Source: Aristolochia californica
Lineage: Eukaryota; Streptophyta; Magnoliopsida; Piperales; Aristolochiaceae
Length of the DNA: 64,000 bases
Direction of reading: 5' to 3'
Assembly: GCA_029961685.1 (NCBI GenBank)
Contig: JARWKL010000010.1
Span: 5,939,769 to 6,003,768 of the forward strand
The notes under the pieces were generated by a model. The model ran no database searches and was not told the DNA's origin. It was given only the letters and a program-made list of their open reading frames with translations. Position 1 is the first letter of the stretch. Each line of letters starts with the position of its first letter. The translations under genes and the position numbers were made by a program. Positions 1 to 11,439 of the stretch are shown piece by piece.

Positions 1-19
1 GTCAGATGTATGAATAGGG

Positions 20-215
20 GTGGCCTGGGAATTAGCAAGATTAGAGAAATGGATGACTGTTTATTTAAGTGGACTTGGAGGTACTGAACTGAAAGGGAAG
101 ATCCCCAAAACTAGTTTCCCTCCACCTCCTCATGTCTATATGAAGTTAAATTTTGATGGTTGCTCCCTTGGTGACCCTGGTCAAGCTGGATTTGGTGGTA
201 CTTTTTGGGATCCTC
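20..215 (+). pseudogene. RNase H-like domain fragment (LINE or RVT_3-type relic)
   Basis: The frame reads a linker and then KLNFDGCSLGDPGQAGFGG, which resembles the start of plant RNase H-like (RVT_3) domains: first catalytic Asp in NFDG, followed by a GNPG-like turn and a GFGG strand. Such domains end many plant LINEs and also occur as stand-alone relics. The frame is interrupted at base 216 by an LTR element. When that element and one target duplication are removed, it continues as WDPRGTTLLSQ from base 4725 and stops soon after. No reverse transcriptase is visible because the window begins here. The family call is fairly secure; the LINE origin is inferred. Confidence 0.6.
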
Positions 216-579
216 TGTTATGGTCCCGGATCTGACACATGGATTCATAAGGTGGAAGAAGAGAAAGACGAAAATCAAGCCGAAGGGAAGCTTGAAAACC
301 CCTAGGTTCTTTGTGGAGAACGCACACCCCTGAGCTTGTTGACGGTAACTCAAAACCCTTGTTTACTCTAAATCAATGTTTGTTCTTTCTCATTACTCTT
401 ACCCCTTAAATAAGGTTCACCCTTACAAGGTTCATGATAAAATATGACAAAATTACCCCTATAGATAAAATATTACAAAATTGCCCATGTGGTCTATTAA
501 TATTTTAACTGAAATAAAATAAAGTAAATTAAAGAAAAAAATTAATCAGACTCTTAATAATAATATTGCGTGCATAACA
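216..579 (-). repeat. 3' LTR of the minus-strand gypsy-like element
   Basis: This 364-bp LTR starts TGTTATGG and ends GCATAACA, giving matching inverted ends. Its partner lies at 4356-4719. It adjoins the reversed polypurine tract, so it is the downstream LTR of the element. Confidence 0.85.
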
Positions 580-582
580 TTA

Positions 583-735
583 CACCCCCCTGGGAGAAAG
601 AGTTTGTCCTCAAGCTTGAAGGTAGGGTTTGCTTGCCCATGCCGACATTTCCACATATTCCCAAGTAGCATCCGCGATATCTGTGTCAGCCCTCTGGACG
701 ACAAAACTGGAGCATTCCACCAGAGATTTTTTTTT
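583..735 (-). pseudogene. Chromodomain-like C-terminus of a gypsy pol, frameshifted
   Basis: On the minus strand one frame reads ADATWEYVEM and the next reads ANPTFKLEDKLFLPGG, directly before the polypurine tract. Gypsy/chromovirus polyproteins typically end with an ATWE segment followed by a hydrophobic-LEDK-GG tail, so the two pieces look like one C-terminus split by a frameshift of about one base. A run of about 17 T at 727-743 interrupts the sequence just upstream. The match is short and rests on recognition of the conserved tail only. Confidence 0.5.
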
Positions 736-744
736 TTTTTTTAG

Positions 745-3500
745 ACACTGCCACCATCACTTGTTGTAGCACACCCCAATACGGCAAAGCACCATGACAT
801 GGAATGCAGGAACTACTTCCTCAGACAGCGCCTTCACCGCAGCAAAAATTGCAACAGATTGATCTATGCCCATTACAGGAGGGTCCACACCAAAATTGAT
901 GAATACACCAAGAAATGGTAATGCCTTTTGCTCTACAACTGAACTTCTCATAAAGAGGATTGCACCTACTTGGCTCGAGTTACAGCAGTGATTGTGCCAT
1001 CCTTCTTGACAACCATCATCCGCATAGCCCGGTCGGACACAAATGCATTATGAAGGCAGCCATCATCCACAGAAAGCACAACATTTTTGTCCTCCTGATT
1101 TTTAGTGTCAATGATCTTTGTAGCCATTGATGTAATTGCTGCAACAGCTTGATTATATGAGAGAACAGTCTAGTGGTCTTGATCTTGCCTATTGACACCA
1201 ATTTGATGAAGAACATATTCAGAAATAATACCCAGAGGAAGAAAATCTGGAGCTTGCTGGAAATTATTTAGCTCAGGTGGATTGAGCCTTCCCACGTCAT
1301 AGGATTTGCGGCCATATAATCTAATCCAGTGCCAAGTCTTATGTCATCGAAGCCAGTGTGTATAGCGGTAGCAACAACGGTAACAGCTTGAGGGCTAGAA
1401 GAACCTTGCTGTTTCATAGTTTTGATTGGCACAATTTCTGAAACCTAGCATAGGATTCTTGCATCCTGCAAACCCGAATGGTAACATGGGCTAGAAAATC
1501 AGTAGCTGCGCCTAAGGATGCAGGACGATCCAACCCCAAAAAAATTTCTGGAGCATCTGCACAATTACAGCCAAAGAGTTATTTAGATTTCCACAATGAA
1601 CATCACCTATTTGATTCAGCATTGCCACTGCAACACTGTTTGCGTGGCTGTCGGGCAGCATTGTGTTTTGCATTGCCATAGCAGCACTGTATCCTTGGAT
1701 GTCTAGCAGCATGGTGTCCCTGGCACAATGGCACTGTTTTTGGTGGAAGAACCCATGAGCCTCTCCCAAATAGAAAACATCATGGACTTCATAAGGCACT
1801 GCTGGTTCTACTCTCAGGACTATCAGCACTGTTTTCAGCAGTGCCACTGTTGTCAGCACTGGTTGCAGCAGTGCCACAACAGCAGCACTTATACTCTATT
1901 CAGACGCCGCCCAGAATTTAATATTTTTCCCGTCAACAGCCATAAAAATCATTTCCCACAGCATAACATTCAAAATATGGCCAAGAGAACCTTCATCATT
2001 GAGAGTCTCCCTATCTGCCAACAACTTCTCAAAATCAATGGTATTAAAACAATCTTTCCCAAAGACAACCCCACTGCCACATATGATGTCATTTGAGATG
2101 AGATCAATGGCAGGTAATTCATTAAATACACCACGAGCAGCATCAATGTTCCCTCCATGCACAAGCACATTCAAGTCGTGTCTCATTTGATCAAAGTCAG
2201 AATTTTCCAGGTGGTGCTCAGCTGCATTATATTTTTCAGTTTGTAGTTCCTGTTGGGGTGCCCTTATCTTCACTGCAATAGCAGCAGCAATTTTAAATAT
2301 CAACATCATCTTGGGCTCAAGAGCTCAATTTTAAATATCAACATCATCTTGTGCTCAAGAGCTCCACTAATGGTACATGTAGTAAGAACAAAAATTATTT
2401 TTGTTGTTGTCCCTATCCGGCCAGAATTAGCTACATCCTGCAAAGGAGTATCTATTGTGCCCACAACAACAGATAATTGTGTGCTATATGTCACTGCTGC
2501 TACTACTAGCAGAACTATCAGCACTATTTTCAACAGTGGCATTGTTGGCAGCACTATGTTCTGCAGTGTCAAAACAGTGCCATACAATCCTACAATGCAT
2601 TGGATTGAGCTGGAACAATAGGTGGAACTACCATTCTTCCAATGAACATTGCTATGTTGCTGGCCTAAAGATGGACCTATCACTTTTCTGTTTTCCAACT
2701 TGTGTTCACAGATCTGAACAACAGTAATCACTGTAGCATGTCCCTGATTCTCATGAGCTATAGATACACCCCGTGATTCATTTTCAATTTCTACATATTC
2801 TAGGTGCTACTCATCTTCATCGCTTTTAACTGGTTTTATTTTTTTCTGTTGAATCCATTTCTGCATTGCCACAGCAGAAAATTTAAAATTTGGAAGTGGC
2901 TCTCCTGTCCAACCCAAGAATGCAACAGTAGCAGAAATTGGAAATTGAGTTAGACTGTGCAACCCAGCCATAGAAAAATCATTCATCCACAAGACCATTC
3001 CCAGCACACCCAAAAAATTTTATCTCCATTTTTTTCCACATTGGCATATTCAGAACTCCCACCAAATAGAAAATTTTCTACGAACAGGGCATGAACATCA
3101 TACATATCATCCAAAAAAATTAACACAACGTTTTGAAATGGATTGTTACTGCTGGAAAAATTACCAGAAACAACCACACTGTTGCTGTGTTCAATCACAA
3201 CAATAGAATTCGCCCCCTGCCCTTGTTAAAAAAAAAATTGACAGGAGACATAGCTAAGGCCCTCTGCTGCTTGAATTTTAATATGGACATAATTCCAGAA
3301 AGAGAAATTATTCTCTTTGGTGTTGTCGAGCAATCAACAACATCACGTTGAGGCTTTAATTCGAACAACTCCCAAGCATTAGCAGCCATTGGAGCATGGA
3401 GAAATAGGTTCATATATAGAGAGGGTTACACACTCCACGGTAAGAAAGTGTGGAGCGACAATTGTATACCTGATTATGTGCCCAACAACCACGAATGGAA
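745..3500 (-). other. Interior of the gypsy-like element, no recognised gene
   Basis: Both strands carry only short open frames without a recognisable domain. The stretch is rich in short words such as GCAGCACTG and CAGTGCC, which gives glutamine- or cysteine-looking translations. Two parts (about 1798-1875 and 2490-2568) share a phrase around ACTATCAGCACT and look like diverged copies of each other. Nothing resembles integrase or reverse transcriptase, unlike the other LTR elements in the window. Confidence 0.5.
2289..2364. repeat. 38-bp tandem duplication
   Basis: A 38-bp unit (2289-2326) containing TCAACATCATCTTGGGCTC is repeated at once (2327-2364) with a single G-to-T change. It lies inside the gypsy-like element and is not shared with its LTRs. 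Confidence 0.9.
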
Positions 3501-3501
3501 G

Positions 3502-4212
3502 TCAGTTTACAACACCATTATTAGGGGCCTCATCTTGTTGAAGCCGTTTCAAATCGAAATCCTCTGGACGAAACCTCTCTTCTTCTGCCAGGGCCACGAT
3601 TTGTACTTCGAAATCAAAATATCTGGATTTTTTTGCTTGTCGGTTTGCGTAACCCGTCAATGGTGAAGAAATGAAACTGTTGTGTAGAAATTTTTCATGC
3701 CCCTTCCCAACATCGAGCTTGACTTGTTGCAGATGACAAACAACAGGAAGTCGTGGCCAAAATTTAGAACCTTGCTGCTCAACAACGAACAGGTCTTTTG
3801 GTTCCACTACAGTAGAGTCGGTCTTCAGATTTGAGGTCGCCCCCAAATCGTCCAATTCCATTTTTTGCGTCGCCTGTGGAAGACGTATGGCTTCCTGTGA
3901 GAAGGGGGTTGTGGAATACCCCTCCAATTTCCAAAAATCTGGTTCCCCACCGTCTGATTTCGGAAGTTCTAAGTCCAATTTCGGATTTGTGTCCCCAATT
4001 TCGGATGTCCCCGCCGCTGGAAAGACTTTGTATTTTTCTGGCCTTTGGCATTGCTTCCAATCTGAGACAGCGTCTGCTGCCTTTAGTTCTGTGCATATCT
4101 CGTGATCGGAGATGGTGGAATTTTCTGGTCCTTGGCGTTTCTGCCCGTCCGAAACAGCGTCGCAAACGAGTTTAGGTCGTATGACCTTTTCTGCGGCAGT
4201 GAGTTTCTCCAT
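3502..4212 (-). CDS. 236-residue open frame of unknown function in the element leader
   Basis: This is the longest open frame inside the gypsy-like element, on the coding strand of the element and about 130 bases downstream of its primer site. The product starts MEKLTAAEKV and is charged. It has an internal repeat-like pattern (CDAVSDGQKRQ, then ADAVSDWKQCQ) and a basic stretch near residue 195 (YANRQAKKSRY). I see no zinc knuckle, protease or membrane segment. It sits where gag would be expected but does not resemble the gag families I know. It may be a captured host fragment or an orphan gag. A 30-codon frame (4240-4332, starting MSDSTSQEKW) lies between it and the primer site. Confidence 0.35.
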   Translation of the reverse strand: MEKLTAAEKVIRPKLVCDAVSDGQKRQGPENSTISDHEICTELKAADAVSDWKQCQRPEKYKVFPAAGTSEIGDTNPKLDLELPKSDGGEPDFWKLEGYSTTPFSQEAIRLPQATQKMELDDLGATSNLKTDSTVVEPKDLFVVEQQGSKFWPRLPVVCHLQQVKLDVGKGHEKFLHNSFISSPLTGYANRQAKKSRYFDFEVQIVALAEEERFRPEDFDLKRLQQDEAPNNGVVN

Positions 4213-4341
4213 TGCAGAAATTTTAATGGAAGATGCACATCATGCTACGTCAAATGCTAAACACCATGCGTGTATTTCTTCCAATTGATCACACATGGCA
4301 ATCCATTTTTCTTGGGACGTAGAATCGCTCATTGTATTCCC

Positions 4342-4353
4342 GCTCTGATACCA
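4342..4353 (-). other. Primer binding site (initiator tRNA-Met type)
   Basis: GCTCTGATACCA on the plus strand is the reverse complement of the common plant primer site TGGTATCAGAGC. It lies two bases from the LTR at 4356 and sets the minus orientation of the element. Confidence 0.9.
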
Positions 4354-4355
4354 GT

Positions 4356-4719
4356 TGTTAAGGTCTCGGATCTGACACATAGATTCATAGGGAGGAAGAA
4401 GAGAAAGACGAAAATCAAACCGAAGGGACGCTTGAAAATGCCTAGGTTCTTTGAGGAGAACACACACACCCGAACTTGTTGGGGATAACTCAAAACCGTT
4501 GTTTACTCTAAATCAATATTTGACCTTTCTCATTACTCTTACCCCTTAAATAGGGTTCACCTTTACAAGGTTCAAGATAAAATATGACAAAAATACTCCT
4601 ATAAATAAAATATTACAAAAATACCCCTATAGCCTATTAATTCTTTAACTGAAATAAAATAAAGTAAATTAAATAAAAAAACTAATTAGACTCTTAATAA
4701 TTTTATTGCGTGCATAACA
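4356..4719 (-). repeat. 5' LTR of the minus-strand gypsy-like element
   Basis: The 364-bp repeat matches 216-579 with about 40 differences by eye. It begins TGTTAAGG and ends GCATAACA, with the primer site immediately inside. Confidence 0.85.
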
Positions 4720-4724
4720 TCTTC

Positions 4725-5034
4725 GTGGCACAACTCTCCTTTCTCAAATCATATACGGTATGAGTTATGACATTGACGATAAATTTTGAGGGTCCACTTT
4801 TAAAAACTGTTTCTTTTACAACGGAAGATGGCCGCATGTCGAATATGAGACATGATTTTGCTTCGATGAAGTCAAATTCACACCATGTCAATGATTTTTA
4901 CGAAATCTGCTTAAAATTCCTCCTGAGGTTCTTTAGTGATCTGGCAATCCTTGTCATATAAGTGATAACTCTAGTTGAGCCACCCACCCATTCTCGTAGC
5001 CAGACAAGCATGGTTGCATCATACAGCCATTCTT
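4725..5034 (+). other. Remnant between two LTR elements
   Basis: The first 25 codons continue the RNase H-like frame interrupted at 216 and then meet a stop. The rest has no recognised coding content. The last bases TTCTT (5030-5034) are the target duplication of the copia element that follows. Confidence 0.5.
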
Positions 5035-5262
5035 TGTTGAAATGTATAGCTGTATAGCGTGATCGGAGGAAACTGTATAGCGTGATTGTTTCCTCCGATC
5101 CCGTGATTATATTCTTGATTCTATTCCTTGATTTTAGGATTTAAATTGATCCTAAAATCAACTTGTAATGTATTATAAATACCTCCTAAACGGAGAAGAA
5201 TAAATCATCGGAAAACCATTCGTTCAACCTCTGTGATTTTATTTTCGGTTCTCTGTTTCACA
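5035..5262 (+). repeat. 5' LTR of the young copia element
   Basis: The 228-bp repeat starts TGTTGAAATG and ends TTTCACA. A TATAAATACC stretch (5170-5179) is the likely promoter core. An inner inverted repeat, GATCGGAGGAAAC against GTTTCCTCCGATC, frames the U3 part. Confidence 0.92.
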
Positions 5263-5274
5263 TGGTATCAGAGC
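5263..5274 (+). other. Primer binding site (tRNA-Met)
   Basis: TGGTATCAGAGC directly follows the 5' LTR, the standard position and sequence for plant copia elements. Confidence 0.95.
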
Positions 5275-5940
5275 AGGAGATTTTTCCTCTCTTTTCCGTC
5301 GCAGAAAGTCGGAGCTAAGTGCTCCTGCAATCGCCGAAGGAGGAAGCCGGAGGAAGAAAAAATCCGTCGGAGTTGCAGAACTCTGTTTTTTTCTGCAACT
5401 CCATATTCTGGCTATCCCGACGCCAAAAGAACGTTGCCGACGCCGACGACGGCACCACCACACTGTTACGACTGAAGCCAACGCTCCGCTGCCATTGCCG
5501 AAGACGAAGGTTGCCGTTGCTGACGACGAAGACAGCCGTTGCCAAAGACGAAGGTTGTCGTTGCCGAAGACGAAACGTTTTAAGTAGTGGGAATCAAGTC
5601 GCCGACGAGTTCCGACGATCGCCGACGAGCGCCGACGACGGCATCACCACCCTTTTCCGAATCGAAGCTGACGCCTCCGCTGCCGTTGCCGAAGATGAAG
5701 ACCGTTGCCAAAGACAACGGTATTTTTTTTAAAACTTAGGTACTGTTGATTTATTCTTCCTGTCGACCCAGACCGGCGGGTCGATCGAATCAGACCGAAC
5801 CGGTCTAAAATTGAACCGGATCGGACCAGCACTGGAGCGGACCAGAATTGAATCCACCCAGATAGTACCGAACCGGACCAGATCGAACCAGACTGGACTG
5901 AACCGAACCGGACCGGATTAAAAAAAAAAAAATCAGATCG
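5275..5940 (+). other. Leader of the young copia element
   Basis: This untranslated leader contains two repetitive parts. About 5410-5700 is rich in GCCGACGA and GCCGTTGCCGAAGACGAAG words. About 5757-5925 is built from short units like GAACCGGACCGGA. No long reading frame in a sensible gag context is present before the ATG at 5941. Confidence 0.6.
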
Positions 5941-8900
5941 ATGGCCACCCCTACAAGCGCATCTACCGACCTTATCCCATCACCACAGATTATAGTCCAC
6001 CAAGATAATTCTGCGTTTCCAACTGGAATTATCCTCAATGAGACCAATTATTCATTATGGTCCCAACTCATGGAGATGCGAATTGGTGCACGCAACAAAG
6101 CTGGATACCTCACCGGCGAAACAAAAAAACCAGCATCTGGTGATGCTAATCTTGGAGCATGGATTACTGAAAATCAAAGAGTTAAAAGTTGGTTTATTGA
6201 TTCCATGAGTCCATTACTCATGCAGCGATTTATTCGCCTCTCCACTGCCAAGGAGATATGGGAAGCAGTATCAAAAACATTCTATGATGGGTCCGATAAA
6301 ACTTGTATATTTGAGCTGAACCAGAGATCTTTTTCTACCAAACAAAATGGTAGACCGTTATCCACATACTACAATGAACTGGTTGCTATTTTCCAAGAGA
6401 TTGATCATAGAACTATATCTCAGGAAGGAACAGTCGAAGGGCTAATCCAGTTGCACTTTGCAATGTCTAGGCTTCGGGTTCATATTTTTCTCAGTGGGCT
6501 TGACTCCGAATTTGATCAAGTTCGTGGAGAAATTTTGCGAAAAGATCCCAAACTTGATTTGGAAAGTACATATGCCTATGTCAGACGCGAATATCAATAG
6601 AGACAGACAATGGGGAGCTATCGCCCAGTCTCCGAGAACTCGGCGATGTTAGTCAACCAAAGCCGACAAGGATCATCAAACAGTCGGAACCCTCAATCCT
6701 CTGGCAAAGGTAACAATCGTGTATGTATTCACTGCGGAAAAAAAAGGACATTCACAACACCGGTGTTATGAGATTATTGGCTATCCGGAGTGGTGGGATT
6801 TCTCGAAAAATCCCCGTAACAAGACTCCTGGGAAAGCTATGGTGACATCCATGAAAGAGAATCAGGAGCTACCTACTGCAAATGTTGCTCATCCAGGTAT
6901 TCTCGATAATGCATTAGTATTTTCTGTACATTCTAAGAATAGACCTTGGATTATTGATACAGGTGCATCCAATCACATGACAAGGGATCCCAGTCAGTTA
7001 CAATCCATCCTACCTTCTCCACAATCTGTTATTTCAACAGCCAATGGTAGTACCTCTCCTATTACTGGGGAAGGATCTGTTATCTTATCCAATAATCTGA
7101 CATTAGATATTGTCCTTGTGGTTCCCTCTCTTGAATATAACCTTTTGTCTGTTAACCAAATTACTTCCACTCTTACTTGTACTGTAACTTTTTGGCCCTC
7201 ATTTTGTGTCTTTCAGGACATTCTAACCCGGAAGATTCTTGGTTATGGTGTTAGACTGGGCAAACTCTACTATTTGGAGTTGACAGAAAACGGGGGATCG
7301 AAAATCAGTCAGACAAATCACGCTAGCAGTGAAGATAATGCTCAAACAACTGTATGGTTATGGCACCGACGATTAGGCCACATTTCCTTTGGTTATCTTA
7401 AGAAATTGCGACCTCAACTTTTTTCAGGTTTGACTGATGTGCATTTTCATTGTGACACATGTGAATTGGCTAAAAGCCACCGTATTGCTTATTTCCCGAG
7501 TTTGAATAAAAGTTTTGAACCTTTTGCGGTTATTCATTCTGATGTTTGGGGTCCAGCCAAGATTCCCTCTATTTCTAGAGCTCGTTACTTTGTGACATTT
7601 ATTGATGAATGCACTAGGATGACTTGGGTATCTCTGCTTATCCACAAAAGTGATGTGAGTCTAGCATTTCAGAAATTTCATACCATGATACATACTCAAT
7701 ACCAAAAGCAGATTCGTGTTTTGCAATCTGACAATGGTACTAAGTTTGTTAATGCTTCTCTCGAAACTTTTCTGACCACTCATGGAATTCATCACCAGAC
7801 TTCTTGCACCTATACTCCCCAACAGAATGGATTGGCAGAAAGAAAGAATAGACAACTTTTGGAAGTAGTACGTGCCTCTCTCTTTGGCATGAACATGCCT
7901 CAATTTTATTGGGGTGAAGCTATCACATCTGCTGCCTACCTCATCAATCGAATACCTTCTAAAGTACTGGATTTTCAAACTCCTCTACATAAGTTGCAAT
8001 CCCTGATTTCAATTCCCCATCTTCCAAATCTTGAACCCCGAATTTTTGGGTGTACCGCTTATGTTCATATCCCAAAGATCTTGCGAAATAAACTTGATCC
8101 ATGTGCCAAGCGATGTGTATTTGTTGGCTACTCTGATCTTCAAAAAGGATATCGGTGTTATGATCCACACACCAACAAGCTCCATGTGACTTTAGATGTC
8201 TCATTCCATGAATCAGTCCCTTATTATTTAGGGGGAGTTTCTTGGACATCTCTTCAGGGGGAGAGTTCAAATGAAGAGAATGTTCCACATAAAGCTAACG
8301 GAGATGTTGAAAGAGGTGCCGAAGTCAGTGAGTTAGAAGCGGTGAATGAATTTTTTAAGTGTCATGATATGCAACAAGACTGTGATTCAGTAATTTCACC
8401 TGAAGAACCCCCAGAGTTGCCACCGTCTGCACCAACAACTGAAGAATCAACCCAGAATGTTCCTCCTCAGGTAAATACGAATCCTGTGTTTGATGAGTCT
8501 ACTGAAACATGTCTTCCTACAGAAAACATAACCTCTAGAAATCCACAAAGATTGAATAGGGGAGTTCCAAAAAAACAGTATGAACCTGATCTTGAAGCAA
8601 AGACCAAATACTCAATCAATAACTATGTGTCCTCCCATAGGTTGACTAAATCATATGCATTTACTGTTGATCAATTATCCAGGGTTTATATTCCTAGTAA
8701 TGTGCAGGATGCATTAGCTGATCCAAAATGGAAAAAAGCGATGAACGAAGAGATGGAGGCTCTACAAAAAAATGCCACTTGGGAACTTGTTCCCCAACCT
8801 AAAGGAGTAAAAACAATTGGATGTCGATGGGTGTTCACATTGAAACTCAAACCGGATGGAAGCATTGACAGATATAAAGCTCGGGTAGTTGCAAAAGGAT

Positions 8901-10231
8901 ATACGCAAAGGTATGGAATAGACTATCAGGATACTTTTGCACCAGTAGCTAAGATCAATACAATTCGTATTCTTATATCTATAGCAGCAAATCGAGACTG
9001 GCCTCTACAACAATTTGACGTTAAAAATGCCTTCCTCAATGGAGACTTAGAGGAAGAAGTCTACATGGAACTACCACCAGGTGTAAAAAGTGGTTCTTTG
9101 TCTCAAGGTAAAGTTTGTAAATTGCAGAAGTCATTGTATGGGCTGAAACAGTCACCTAGAGCAAGGTTTGGGAGATTCTCGACTACAATGAAGGAGTTTG
9201 GTTATAAACAAAGTAACTCAGATCATACTTTGTTTATAAAACACAAAGAAGGAAAGGTAACAGCATTAATTGTATATGTTGATGATATGGTCGTGACAGG
9301 AGATGACCCAGGTGAAATGCAAGCTTTACAGGAGTATTTAGCTACTAAATTTGAAATGAAGGATCTCGGACAACTTAAATATTTTTTGGGGATTGAAGTT
9401 GCAAGATCGAAACATGGAGTCTTCCTTTCACAGCGAAAATATGTGTTGGATCTTCTAGCTGAAACTGGAATGCTTGACTGTAAACCAATAGAGACGCCGA
9501 TGGAAATGCATCATAAACTCAGAATTCTTCCAGATCAAATTCCAGCAGACAAAGGGCGTTATCAGCGATTAGTTAGAAGATTAATCTACCTATCCCACAC
9601 AAGGCCCGATGTAGCATATGCAGTAAGCATTGTGAGCCAATTCATGCATGCACCAAGTGAAGAACATATGAAAGCAGTATATCGGATCTTGAGATACTTA
9701 AAGAGTGCTCCAGGAAAAGGTTTGTTATTATCAAAAAATGGTATCTCTAGTATTGAAGGGTATACAGACTCTGATTGGGCAGGTGATCAGACAACCAGAA
9801 GATCCATGTCGGGTTACTTTACTTTTGTGGAAGGGAATCTTGTCACTTGGAGAAGCAAAAAACAGAAGGTAGTATCAAGATCAAGTGTTGAAGCTGAATT
9901 TCGAGGTATGGCTCATGGTGTATGCGAGTTGTTATGAATACGAAATATACTGAGAGACCTAGGGATTAAATACGACAACCCTATGAGTCTTCACTGTGAT
10001 AACAAGGCAGCTATCGCAATTGCACAAAATCCAGTTCAACATGATCGCACTAAACATGTTGAAGTTGATCGTCATTTCATTAAAGAGAACCTCGATGCAA
10101 AGATTATACAATTCCCCTTCATTCAATCTGCGAGTCAAATGGCGGATATGCTCACGAAGGCAGTATCAGGGAAAGCATTTCATGGTATAATTGACAAGTT
10201 GGGTTTGACTGATATCTATGCACCAACTTGA
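5941..10231 (+). pseudogene. copia gag-pol polyprotein, broken by two stops and a frameshift
   Basis: Order is gag, protease, integrase, RT, RNase H, as in Ty1/copia. Gag (5941-6597) has the UBN2-type start LNETNYSLWSQLMEMRIG. An in-frame TAG (6598-6600) stands where a Gln codon is likely. Eight A at 6738-6745 instead of seven shift the frame inside the CCHC knuckle (CIHCGKKGH...C). From 6746 to 9934 one frame carries protease WIIDTGASNHM, integrase zinc site (WHRRLGH, CDTC), catalytic D-D-E (HSDVWGP, QSDNGTKF, GLAERKN), RT YVDDM and RNase H YTDSDWAGD. TGA at 9935-9937 replaces a likely Trp. The frame resumes to 10231 with CDNKAAIAIA and the ADMLTKA tail. All catalytic residues are still present. 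Confidence 0.93.
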
Positions 10232-10238
10232 GGGGGAG

Positions 10239-10466
10239 TGTTGAAATGTATAGCTGTATAACGTGATCGGAGGAAACTGTATAGCGTGATTGTTTCCTCC
10301 GATCCCGTGATTATATTCTTGATTCTATTCCTTGATTTTAGGATCTAAATTGATCCTAAAATCAACTTGTAATGTATTATAAATACCTCCTAAACGGAGA
10401 AGAATAAATCATCGGAAAACCATTCGTTCAACCTCTGTGATTTTATTTTTGGTTCTCTGTTTCACA
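10239..10466 (+). repeat. 3' LTR of the young copia element
   Basis: Same length as the 5' LTR, with three substitutions by eye. It is preceded by the polypurine tract GAGGGGGAG and followed by target duplication TTCTT. Confidence 0.93.
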
Positions 10467-10471
10467 TTCTT

Positions 10472-11435
10472 GATTGTTTTGCTTTATACAAATATCAAAA
10501 CATTTGTACGTAATCGTTAAATTTCAGGTATGATTTTCTCAAATGATATATTTCGAAATTCATTGTCTTAGGCTGTATTTTCAAATAGGTAAGGAATAAA
10601 AAACCTAATCACAGGAAATATAATTTATCTTCATTAAAATATTAATGCTCAAAATAATTAATTGCTGTTTCATTTTTCTTTGCTAGTAACAAGGAGATAA
10701 TTAAAGATAATTCATCAACTAATTATGCAATACCATGGTTAAGAGGCTCACTAACCTGTGGCAAAACCAAAACTTTCTGCAAGAGGCATCAAGGAAGGAG
10801 CAGAAGGGGCCCTTAAACTGTATCGCAAGCGAGCACAATGAGAAGGAAAGGAGAAGATCAACGTCGTGAATAAGACCCGATCATCCGTGAACCACAGTCG
10901 CTGTTATTACTTGACCATTCTGTGTAACTAGAAGAAAGCCAGACTAGGCAGGAGGATAAGCCGCAGTTCCTTAAAGAGCTACGAGTCATATTTTTTTTTT
11001 CTCCCACTTTTATTCCTGGAAGAAGCAAATGAGTCATTTGCCGCCATTTGGAAAAGAAGACAAGACATGGAGGAACCTATCTTTGATGACCTCGCTCGCC
11101 ATCGATTCGTGAGAAGCAGGCCTAGCTGTCTTTGGGATTGTCTTGATGGGAACAAACAGTTAATATTGTTAACATGGATCGTGATGATTCGAACCAATGA
11201 TTTTAGAGGGACTATATTCCGACATATGGCTGATTTCTGCAACTGGGTTAACAACATTACCGAGTTCAGAAGAGTTTTCTAGTTTGAGAGGGTTGTTTAC
11301 TACGCAAGGGGCAAAATGTTTAGATGCATGCCTGATATTTGTAGTTAAGAGCTTAATTAAAACTTCCAATTGTCAGGAAGGTATCAAGACAAGAAAAAAA
11401 ATTTCGTCATCAATTCATCCCATTGAGACGGTACC
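10472..11435. other. Non-coding stretch, no recognised feature
   Basis: Only short frames on both strands; none has a recognisable domain. A minus-strand frame at 10979-11257 ends in a basic run but shows no family signature. Confidence 0.4.
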
Positions 11436-11439
11436 AGAG

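Larger units (their letters stand above)
216..4719 (-). mobile_element. Old LTR retrotransposon, gypsy-like 3' end, minus strand
   Basis: Two 364-bp direct repeats (216-579 and 4356-4719) begin TGTTA and end CATAACA. A reversed primer site GCTCTGATACCA (4342-4353) abuts the right LTR, and a reversed purine tract (CACCCCCCTGGGAG, 583-596) abuts the left one, so the element runs right to left. Flanking pentamers TCCTC (211-215) and TCTTC (4720-4724) look like a 5-bp target duplication with one change. By-eye alignment gives about 40 differences between LTRs, near 11%, so it is old. Its interior has no recognisable gag, protease, RT or integrase; only a chromodomain-like end of pol is seen. It is probably non-autonomous or internally replaced. 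Confidence 0.8.
5035..10466 (+). mobile_element. Young, near-complete Ty1/copia retrotransposon
   Basis: Two 228-bp LTRs (5035-5262 and 10239-10466) begin TGTTGAAATG and end TTTCACA. The target duplication TTCTT is perfect (5030-5034, 10467-10471). The primer site TGGTATCAGAGC follows the 5' LTR directly (5263-5274), and the purine tract GAGGGGGAG (10230-10238) precedes the 3' LTR. By eye the LTRs differ at three positions of 228 (about 1.3%), which makes it the youngest LTR element here. The gag-pol frame is broken by two stop codons and one homopolymer frameshift, so this copy cannot make a full polyprotein. Confidence 0.95.
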
